From assembly GCA_009602735.1 (NCBI GenBank), contig WELA01008001.1, positions 225,321 through 252,998 on the forward strand: a stretch of DNA of 27,678 nt. Reading direction: 5' to 3'. Made by a program: the position numbers and the translations under genes. The notes below the pieces were generated by a model. That model was not told the origin of the DNA, made no database searches, and worked only from the letters and a program-made list of their open reading frames with translations. Of this stretch, positions 20,371 to 27,678 are shown in pieces (position 1 is the first letter of the stretch; the number at the start of each line of letters is the position of its first letter). The DNA comes from Mesotaenium endlicherianum. Lineage: Eukaryota > Streptophyta > Zygnematophyceae > Zygnematales > Mesotaeniaceae.

Positions 20371-22266
20371 CTACTCCAAGTCGTCGTCCTCCGACTCATC
20401 TTCCTCCTCGGCATCGTCGTCCTCCGAGTCACTTTCCTCCTCGGCATTGTCGTCCTCCGAGTCATTGTAGTCGTCCAAGCCCAAGCTGTAGTTGCCCTCC
20501 GAATCGTCGTCGTCCGACTCGTTTTCCTCCAAGTTGTCGTCATCAGAATCATCGTCAGTGGAGCTGTCACCCTCCGAGTCATCATCCTCCGAGTCGTCAT
20601 CCGCCGGATCGAGTGCCCTGAAGGCGGGGCAGGTAGGACACGGCCCAGGAGGCTTTGGGGTCGGGCGCCTGGTGTCCTTAAAGAGCTGCCTGGCAGCGCC
20701 AGCTGACAGCCTGCGGCAGACGCTCCCTTTGGCTACGTACTCTGAATGGCTGCTGAACCACGGCCTGTTCTTCTTTACGCACGCGCAGCACAAACTGACT
20801 GCCATGTGGCGCTCCAGCGTGAGGATGCCGTCGACGAAGCGGAGCAGCCTGCAAGAGTGCAGCTCGAGAACCTGCAGAGCGGATACCTGTGCCTCGCAAA
20901 TGTGCCAGACAGGCTCCTCTTGGTAAACGCGCGACAAACATAGATCCAGAGAGAGGGAGGTGAGGCCCGCGAGATGCTCTAGGTGGGGCCACGTGCCCTT
21001 CCTTGCCAAGAGTGTGAGGTGCAGGGAGCGGATGCTGGGTGTGTGCTGCAAGAAGGTCAACCGGCATGCTTTTTCGCTGACTTGTGTCAATGTGAGCTCT
21101 TCCAGGAGGGGTAGACTCGTCGTGATCCTGGGCAGCACCTCATCAGCGCAGCACAGCTTTCGGAGGGTAGTGGTCAGACATAGGGGCCCCACTGAAGAAT
21201 CCCATTCTGTCTCGTCGAGCTCTAGCGACGTGAGAGAACTCATTTTAGAGACCACCTCATACTCTGGGGCGGTGAGCTGTGGGCAGTGACAAGAACAGGG
21301 CTTGGTCAGAACTCTGAACTCACGTCGAAGGGAGAGATATCTAACTACTTAGTCCAACAAGAGCTGAAGCTGCATACAAAGAAAAGCTATCAGGGAGGAG
21401 GCAAAACTTGTTGCGTGTGAGCGTTCGAGGGAACCTACCAGATGGCCAGTTATGACAAGCTCTCGGAGACGCGTCATCTTCCCAAGAGAGTCCAAGAACG
21501 AGCTGCAGGGATCTTCATAATGCTCAACCTGGAAACCCATTAAAGCGGGGAGCTCTGCCAGCCAGGGGGGCAGAGTCGCCACCTCCGCCAAATCTCCCAC
21601 CCTGACGTGAAGCTCCTGGAGGCCCACCAGCTGGGCAAGTGTTGTGCTGACAGGAATGCAGCATCCATCACCGCTGCAATCGAGAAATTTGATGTTGGAG
21701 AGGCGGTTGAACTCGAGTGTGAAGTCGAGTGTAATCTTTTTCAAGTGCACCTGTGGGGCGTAGTCCATGTCCTCCAGGGCCTTTCTGTAGCACTCCCAAG
21801 TGGTAGATTCAATATAATCATATTCCATAACCAACTGCAGCTCTCGGATGTCTGCCTTGAGAGAGAGGAGCACGGACAACAATTCCAGGTCCTCCACTTT
21901 GCCACCGAAGCTCAGGTGAAAAGACGTGAGAAGGGGGAACTCCGTCGCCAACGCTCTCAGAAACCTTGCATGCTTGCCAGTCAATGCTTTTTGCACCCGG
22001 ACATGTGTCACGTTCTTGAGAGTGTGAAGCTGGCTGAGAGCCACATCTATATCTCCCAGAGATTTACAGTAAGCGTGTTGAAAGCTGGACCGCACCACGT
22101 CACGCCACCTGGTGCACACACTGCTCATGCACTTGATTTGAGCCCCACATATTCCCCCGATCCGTCCATTCACCATTCTTTTCTGAGTATCCACACAAGC
22201 AGACTGCAAGATGGGCTCCAGGACGCCCACAGGCAGATCCAAGATGCTCGTTGATGCTCTTGACAT
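20371..22266 (-). CDS. F-box / leucine-rich protein with long acidic tail
   Basis: Two exons (22266-21439 and 21276-20371) join in phase 0 to 577 aa. The donor is CTG|GTAGGT, and the acceptor TGTCACTGCCCACAG has a normal pyrimidine tract. Residues about 10-62 look like an F-box (LDLPVGVLEPIL, then SSVCTRWRDVVRSS). Residues about 75-400 contain irregular leucine-rich segments such as LVGLQELHVRVGDL and MTRLRELVI. Residues 499-577 are almost all Asp, Glu and Ser. F-box proteins are substrate adaptors of SCF ubiquitin ligases; the substrate is unknown here. The frame stays open for 97 codons upstream of the chosen ATG, to 22557. I chose ATG 22266 because the F-box follows at once and the paralogue's similarity fades just upstream. 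The acidic tail after LRRs is unusual for the family. Confidence 0.8.
20383..20465 (-). repeat. 33-base tandem repeat coding the acidic tail
   Basis: Two full 33-base units (20383-20415, 20416-20448) and a partial third follow in register, encoding 11-residue units on the - strand (DDDAEEEDESE, DDNAEEESDSE, then DD-YNDSE). The units differ by a few substitutions, and the frame is kept because 33 is a multiple of three. The tail length probably varies between strains. Confidence 0.8.
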
Positions 22267-22302
22267 CTTGGAGCTTTCCTGCCCAGAATGCAGGAGACAC
22301 AT

Positions 22303-22500
22303 ATAAGTAATGCAGCACGGCTTTGAAGGGTCTAAGTAACGATGCGGGAGTTCACACCAAAGAATTAAGAGGTCCAAGCCGAACTTCAAGCTCCTCAAAT
22401 TCACTTGTTGCTCATCAGTTGAAGAAACTAAAACGAGCACTGCTGGAAGGTGGACGAAGTCTGGCTCCTTTCGATTGTCAACTTTCACGTATATATATAC
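22303..22500 (-). promoter_or_regulatory. Candidate TATA elements of the F-box gene
   Basis: On the - strand, a TATATATAT run lies at about 22489-22499, some 225 bases upstream of the ATG, and a weaker TTATATG lies at about 22303-22309, some 40 bases upstream. Which one is used decides whether the open 97-codon upstream extension could be in the message. This is motif evidence only. Confidence 0.3.
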
Positions 22501-22701
22501 CCTCTGTCGCTTGAGTAATACTTCAGTGAAATTTTTTGGCCGCATCAATCTCTTCACGGATTGCTTACATGAGTATGTGCAGAAAAACTACAAGCCATAC
22601 TACATATTTTATCATTCATGCTAAACTAAGTGCACTCTCGTAAGAATTTCAAGTTCACGCGGAAGAAGGGACATGCAGGGCTGGGGTACGAAGAAAGAGA
22701 T

Positions 22702-22799
22702 GGGTGAACGAAAAAGGGGCAGTGCAAGGGGCACGAAAAAAAGGGATAGCGGGTGAACGAAAAAAGGGGAGTGCAAGGGGCAGGAAAAAAAGGGATAGG
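22702..22799 (+). repeat. Two-unit 49-base tandem repeat
   Basis: Units 22702-22750 and 22751-22799 share GGGTGAACGAAAAA, GTGCAAGGGGCA and AAAAAAAGGGATAG with a few differences. The repeat is purine-rich and lies in the space between the F-box gene and the GC-rich region to the right. Confidence 0.85.
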
Positions 22800-22810
22800 T
22801 GTAGGTTACG

Positions 22811-22819
22811 TTATAAAAA
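22811..22819 (+). promoter_or_regulatory. Candidate TATA box before ATG 22858
   Basis: TTATAAAAA lies about 40 bases upstream of an ATG at 22858 on the + strand. With the F-box gene leaving leftward, this would make 22500-22850 a divergent promoter region. The downstream gene itself is not proven. Confidence 0.3.
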
Positions 22820-23612
22820 AGCTTTGGGTGAGGAAGAAGGACAAAAGGGTACGAAACATGGAAAAGCAGCTAGGCACGCGCCGCTGGAGGGGCCCAGGGC
22901 TTGCTGCTCCCTGGCATCCTGACGGTGCAGCACACGCATGCTCCTGCTGCCGCTTCTCGCCCCTCTTCTGCCCACCGCGGCCTCCCCCCCCCCCCCGCCC
23001 TGCCCTGCCCTCACTCCCATTCCTCTCTCTACATGCACACATGCGGCCTATAGCTGGCTCCTCACTCCCGTGGCACGCCCATACCCGGAGTCCAGTCAGA
23101 AGAGAGCACCCAGCATCCGCGTGGCGCCTCCACGTGCTTCCGTGATACGTGTTGCGTGCGTGCGCAGGTGGGCGCCCGCTGCCGCCGCCCAGGAGGTGCG
23201 GAAGAAGAAGAGAGCCGGCGGCGGGCCCGAGTAGACACGTGCCCGGCCGATGCCGGCACCAGGTCAGCGGGCAGAGACGGCAGAGGAGCCTTGCGCTCGA
23301 GCCGTGCAGTCCCGATGCCGTCTTCTGAGCGTCCTCTCCAGCGTGAGGCCCGGGCTGGATGCAGGTGGGCACAGATGGCGGCAGCCCGGCTTGGGGGGCG
23401 AGCCACGACGGCGCAGCGCCAGCTGCCGGCTCAGGCTGAGCTGGACCTCGACGGCCCCCAGGCGTTCCCGGCTGGCCTGGCGACGCGGCAGAGTGTCAGG
23501 TGTGGGGCCGCGGTGGGGAAGGATGGGGGAAGAGGCGCAGGGGCCAGCCATGCGTTGAGGGGCGCTGGCGGCTGGGCAAGCGTGCATGCACTGAAGGAGG
23601 AGGCTGCAGCAA

Positions 23613-23628
23613 GGGGGGGGGGGGGGGN

Positions 23629-23672
<44 letters not shown>
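23613..23672. repeat. Poly-G run with internal N
   Basis: Sixty bases of G are interrupted by one N at 23628. The N pattern is the same single-N join seen at 1921 and 10731, so this is probably two contigs meeting in a homopolymer, and its real length is unknown. Reading frames crossing it (poly-Gly or poly-Pro) should not be trusted. Confidence 0.9.
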
Positions 23673-23673
<1 letters not shown>

Positions 23674-24439
23674 GGAGGCAGGAGCCGGGATCGATGCCCT
23701 TCGGCTGGCGCGCGCACTAGCACACCCCCCCAGGCGCAGCAGCAACACGGCACGCTGGCGGTCGCTCCCGGGCTGCCAGCTGTCACGACGGGCGACAGAC
23801 GAGCAGGACTGGTGATGATGCATCATGCTACAGCTGGGGGTACTGCAGCAGCACCCAGTGGGCAGCGGCACAGGCAACGGGAGGCCCCTGGAGGCGTCGG
23901 TGTCCGGAGGCCGTGGCGCTGGTGTGTCGCCTACCCCTCTGCTTGTGGGTGTGTCGATTTGTGTTGCACGTGTGCTTGTACCGGCAAGCGTGCGAGCAGG
24001 CAGGCGCGCGCGCACGTCTGAGTGCGTGCGCCCGAGGGAGAGAGAGACTCCCCTGCTTTTACCGCTGCTGGCTGGCGGCATGTGTGACGACGGGGCGTGA
24101 CGTGCCTCTGTTGGGCCACCGCCAGCGGCAGCGGTGCGTGCTGTGCCTGCCCCCCTCTGCCTTCCTGAGGTCAGGTGCGTGCCTGGAATATTCCGCTGTT
24201 CGTTGCGTGGGGCTGCCTTCTGCATGGGGCCGACGGCGGCACCAACGGCGTGTGCGGGAGGCAATCCCGGGCTTATACTGCTGGCTGTGCGAGGGGCACC
24301 CACATTGCCTGTCCCTCTTAGTAGGGGGGCGGGGGGGCAACCCTTCTCGCTTCAGTCTCCAAGGGGGGGCTGTCTGGGGGATTGTGGGCGGGGGTCCGAC
24401 GGTGGCGGCGTCAACCCCCCTGGTCTGGTGGGGGGGCGG

Positions 24440-25480
24440 GAAGGACAACCATGTGTGCGAGTGTGTACACGCGCGCCTCCCTGTAGGCGTGTGATTCTGG
24501 GCGCTTGTGCGTGTCCGTGCACTTGTGCTACTGAGCAGGCGCGTGCACAAGCGTCTGCGTGCTTGCAGATATGCAGTTCTGTGTGCCATGCATGTGTGTG
24601 TGCCCCATCCGTGTGTGTCTGTGTGGGCATGTGGGGGCGGGCACACGGGCAGGCGGGCAGGGGGCGCGTGCGTGTGTGTGGCAGTGTGCGTGCATGCGTG
24701 ACAGGAGAGCGGGTGGACAAGTGGACACACGCGCAATTTTGAGTGTGTGCGTGTATGGGGGGCGGCGGGGGGGGAAGAACTGAGCGTGCGCGTTGGTAAT
24801 GAACAAGCTGTCGTTCTTTTTCTGACCCCTTCTCTCACATGGAGTGCGGTTTCATCTCTTCTTACTGCTGTTCAAAGGCTATCTGCGGGGGTGAACGGCA
24901 GCGGCTGCCCCCGTCTGTTGTCATGTGTGCGGGGGTCCACGGCAGCAGTAGCACCCCCCTGGTATAGTGCTGGTGCATGTGTGCCGAGGGGGAGGGGTGG
25001 ACCATGTGCACGGGTGCACGCGCACCTGAAGGTGTGTGGGTGTGTGCGCGTGTGTGCGCGTGCCGGCGAGGGGGCTGGCAGGTGCCCGCGCACGTCCCTG
25101 TGTGTGCTTGCGTGCGTGTGTGCATTCTTGTTCTTGCAAGTATGTGGGCACGGGTGTATATTTATGTGCGATGGGTGCGTGTGCGTGTTCGTTTGTGGAT
25201 TGACGGGTCCGTATACGAGTTGGTGGTGTGCGTTTCTGCGTGCATGCGTGCCTGGCGTGCGTGTAGAATAAGTGGCTCTCGTCCTCTCTCCCTTGCAGTG
25301 CTTGCTCATGCTTGCCAAGGCGCTGAGCGAGCTGACATGTGTGTGTGCTGTATATGCATTCCTGTGTGTTTGTGGAAGAGAGTGTGTGGGTAGGCTGTGG
25401 CTGAATCTGTGTGCCTGCGAGCCTGTGCGTGCATGTGTGTATGTGTGTATTGCTGTGTGTGTGTGTGTGTGCGTGTACTG
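24440..25480 (+). repeat. Scattered GT-rich microsatellite tracts
   Basis: Impure GTGTGC/GTGCGT tracts are dense at 24450-24740, 25020-25250 and 25405-25475, the last including a run of TG at 25450-25470. All have GT on the + strand. G runs at 24320-24440 (GGGGGGCGGGGGGG and similar) could form G-quadruplexes. Confidence 0.75.
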
Positions 25481-25499
25481 GAATGTATCGTTACATCAT

Positions 25500-26470
25500 T
25501 TGCAAGCGATGGGTCTAAGACTAGACCTAAGGTAGTAGTACGCAGATGTGACTTTCATTCAGCATGAAGATGGATTCTCAAGAGAAGATATCTGCGTTCT
25601 TAAGAAGTACCTAGCCTGAATGTGCGCTTGTCATCTGTAATTGTAGTTCTCAAAAAATGTGGGAGTACATTGACGTATAACATTAAAGTTAAGTTGGTCT
25701 CAAGTTTGGCAAGTTTGGAAGTGCGCACTTTACGATTGACACCTAGTTTCACATTGTTGAATTGCAATTATATGATATGAGGGCTTGATTCTGTTGTGAC
25801 ATCGTTAACACCGTGTGGAAGCTGCAGGAAGTTGACCGACTTATACCTCCACTGTAGGTGTCATGCAAAGTTCAATATTCACTCTAGGGCTGAGAATTTT
25901 GAATACTGCACTCCAATGACGTGCATGATGCAAAGAAACAGAAAGGGAGAGTGTCCTAGTCTAAATTTACTTCAAGGTGCAGTCACGTGCATAGAAATCA
26001 CTGTCACTACTTTTGGAAACGAGCACAATGAGATCCATCAAGTTTTATTTTGTTTGCTCGCCACAAAAACTTTACATGACCAATACAGTCTACACAGGCA
26101 CCAGAGCTACTAGAGCAACAGTTCTCACAACTTTCTCTACATGGTGACCCATACCATTGCAACACGTGGGCAGTTAGAAGTAAAATATAAAATTGGCCGA
26201 CGGGTGACACACGACCAACTTTTGCACTCCGCATTTCCCCCGGCCGGCTCTGTCGTGCTCAATCCAATAGTACTCATTCTCTCGCTCCATCTCCCCTAAA
26301 GCCGGCACATCTGCACAGTCTACGGCACGTATGAACATCCCCCCCACTATGACACTGGCACTGAAGCCCCGGCCAAGCCTTCAGCTTGAGACTAACAAAT
26401 TGTTAAAGCACTAGAGTGTCCTTGTTTTCACAAGCCAAATGATAACTAGGGTGACCGCTCCTATAGCGAA
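25500..26470. other. AT-rich region without a confident gene
   Basis: Base composition changes abruptly from GC-rich to AT-rich at about 25490. One frame at 25796-26113 (+, 105 codons) contains CRKLTDLYLHCRCHAKF, faintly leucine-rich-repeat-like, but has no start or splice support. Nothing else is seen. Confidence 0.35.
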
Positions 26471-26473
26471 TGG

Positions 26474-26821
26474 CTAAGCTGCAGGGCTGCTTTCAGTTCG
26501 GGATGCGATGCCGCGTCGAGCGCGCCCCTCCAATGTGGTTGAGCAGCGCAGCACACGCTCGTTGAGGGGCCGCCCTCCGACCCACCCGCCCACCCGCCCA
26601 AGGGGGTCCAGCGGGGAGCTGTAGATGGTGCCAAGGGTCGTCAGCTCCTGGCAGCGCGGGTGCAGCTGCCCTAAGAGAAGCCCGCAGCCCTTGAGCTTGC
26701 CACTTGTCAGCCAGTCCTGGCGGGTGGCAAGGAGTGGGCACGAGATCGTGACAGCTGCCACCAAAGGGAAGGTAGCACGATTTCTCCACGCTGCCGCCGC
26801 CGCGGCCACCTTGGGCGCAAG
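26474..26821 (-). CDS. Probable terminal exon of a - strand gene, unknown product
   Basis: This frame, read from an acceptor-like CACATGAG ending at 26822, gives 115 residues to a TAG at 26474. The content looks like real protein: an alanine-rich helix (KVAAAAAAWRNRATFPLVAA), then SGKLKGCGLLLGQLHPRCQE and LTTLGTIYSSPLDPLG. The KLKGCGLLL...CQELTTLG part is mildly reminiscent of leucine-rich repeats of F-box proteins, but I do not assign it. The upstream exon would lie beyond the CT-rich (on this strand) sequence to the right, possibly outside the window. Confidence 0.4.
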   Translation of the reverse strand, partial: LAPKVAAAAAAWRNRATFPLVAAVTISCPLLATRQDWLTSGKLKGCGLLLGQLHPRCQELTTLGTIYSSPLDPLGRVGGWVGGRPLNERVLRCSTTLEGRARRGIASRTESSPAA

Positions 26822-26928
26822 CTCATGTGCAAGTGCGTGTGTGCGTGGGAGGGGGTTGCCAGGTGAGGGTGTGGGCATTAGGCTAAGGCGCCAGGCCGGG
26901 GATGAGGGGGGGTGCTCAGGTGTGCGTG

Positions 26929-27030
26929 CACAAATGTGCACGCGTGTTTGCGACGCAGTGTGTGTGTACGCAGCGACCCAAGGATGCACATGCGCACACA
27001 CGCATACGCGCGCGCGCACACACACAGACA
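26929..27030. repeat. GT-rich then CA-rich microsatellite pair
   Basis: GTGTGTGTAC-type sequence near 26955-26975 is followed by CACACACGCATACGCGCGCGCGCACACACACA at 26994-27026 (given here as a description of the tract; alternating purine-pyrimidine throughout). Such sequence can adopt Z-DNA. It probably lies in an intron of the - strand gene. Confidence 0.75.
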
Positions 27031-27033
27031 CCT

Positions 27034-27640
27034 GCACGGGTTGGCTCGAGAAGCTTGAAGCAGCAGCAGCCACAGCCCGCCAGCAGCAGCAGGGGCGAGA
27101 GGAGGCAGAGGAGGAGGAGGAGGGGAAGCGAGGAATTCACAGCGAAGAAGCGCTGCACATCCGCGGCCAGAGCCAGAGGCCGGCAGCTGCAGCAGGGGTT
27201 GGAGGAGGAGGAGGAAGGGGGAGAAGCGCAGAGCTCACAGCGATGGGGCGCAGCAGGCCCGCCGCCACGCAGGAAGGTTGCGGTGAGCGGCACGGCCTCG
27301 GCGGGCGCACCCACACGCTGCCACCTAGCACATCCCACTCGAAGCACGCAAGCTCGAAGCAGTCCTGCCGGCCTCTCTGGACGCTCGCCAGCTTCCCTCC
27401 GCACCAGCACGCGCCAGCAAAGGCTGGGCGGCAACAGTACGGAAAGGGGACGGGGCGTGATGAGTGCGAAAGAGAAGGGAGGCAGAAAATGGAACCTGAA
27501 TGGCTCGCCCAAACTTGCCGGCGGGGCGGGCAACAGTGCGACAGGACAGGTGGCAGAAAGGGACGCATGTACGAGGGAGAGAGGGAGGAAGACGGTGAGA
27601 GGATGCAAGGGGGCGAGGGGGCTGGGGCGCGAGGCTAGGG

Positions 27641-27678
<38 letters not shown>
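27034..27678. other. Purine-rich low-complexity stretch ending in (GA)n
   Basis: On the + strand this is CAG-rich (27060-27092), then GAG-rich (27098-27125 and 27200-27225), then generally purine-rich, ending in a pure (GA)n run at 27643-27678 that is cut by the window edge. A + frame running through to 27638 is coiled-coil-like only because of these repeats. Read on the - strand it is CT-rich, which is how the 5' parts of the helicase introns look, so I favour an intron of the - strand gene. Confidence 0.4.

Larger units (their letters stand above)
22858..25500 (+). other. GC-rich region, probable parts of an unresolved + strand gene
   Basis: The ATG at 22858 opens MEKQLGTRRWRGPGLAAPWH and may be a first exon ending before GTGCAG at 22925. 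A C-rich stretch (22980-23040) and a GTGCGTGCGTGCGCAG acceptor ending at 23167 resemble the helicase intron layout. A very good acceptor (TCTCTCCCTTGCAG) ends at 25298, before a short stretch reading CLLMLAKALSELT up to a GT at 25339. Sense-strand GT tracts are common throughout, as in the helicase. No domain is recognised and I could not join exons with confidence. Long frames on the - strand here are Pro/Ala/Arg-rich shadows. Confidence 0.3.

Noticed and set aside
21607..22254. 215-codon + frame opposite the F-box gene
   Set aside because: It is the antisense shadow of the F-box exon, whose splice join and paralogue support the - strand.
23431..24303. 290-codon - frame and overlapping long + frames
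   Set aside because: They pass through the poly-G/N join and are Pro/Ala/Arg-rich on both strands, as expected from GC-rich repeats and not from a gene.
26625..27638. 337-codon + frame with Gln/Glu-rich segment
   Set aside because: The frame is kept open by CAG and GAG repeats and a microsatellite; no conserved motif, and it conflicts with the better-looking - strand exon at 26474-26821.
1..27678. CRISPR array, insertion sequence or bacterial operon
   Set aside because: Direct repeats here are microsatellites, exon-derived units or assembly copies; spliced genes show that the DNA is eukaryotic.

Overview
This is a eukaryotic nuclear scaffold fragment, most likely from a green alga. The evidence is a multi-exon DEAD-box helicase whose C-terminus matches the plant RH5 / yeast Dbp3 family and ends in a plant-like KATKITF...SDDE tail. 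Its coding sequence is strongly GC-biased with G/C third positions, its introns are several hundred bases to 1.5 kb and full of microsatellites, and there is a possible TGTAA poly(A) signal. The genus cannot be fixed from sequence alone. There are no bacterial features (operons, ribosome binding sites, CRISPR).

Layout. (1) 1-9667, GC-rich: the 3' two thirds of an RH5/DBP3-type RNA helicase gene on the + strand. Nine exons were assembled by hand and join in frame into 241 codons from motif III (SAT) to the stop. (2) Two blocks are exactly duplicated across a single N: 410-1920 = 1922-3432 and 8209-10730 = 10732-13253. Both look like unmerged or redundant contigs, not biology, and they duplicate exons of the helicase. 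(3) 13254-14189 is a 936-N gap. (4) 14190-17033 is more AT-balanced, with no confident gene. (5) 17034-17849 holds a small predicted spliced coiled-coil gene behind a perfect E2F-type palindrome. (6) 17967-18649 (+) is a broken copy of the intact F-box/leucine-rich/acidic-tail gene at 20371-22266 (-); the two point at each other. (7) 22700-25500 is GC-rich and probably contains parts of a + strand gene that I could not resolve, with a 60-base G run holding another single N. (8) 25500-26470 is AT-rich without a clear gene. (9) 26474-27678 contains a probable terminal exon of a - strand gene and purine-rich low-complexity DNA.

The most interesting biology is in the helicase introns. Most start C/CT-rich and end G/GA/GT-rich, the reverse of the usual polypyrimidine-before-acceptor layout, so their ends could pair. 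Intron 7 of the helicase also carries a decayed tandem array that appears to derive from the start of the exon that follows it, including a copied splice acceptor leading into an in-frame stop.

The genes shown here are not a pathway. The helicase is a ribosome-biogenesis factor; the F-box protein would be a ubiquitin-ligase substrate adaptor. All assignments rest on recognition by eye; no database search was run.
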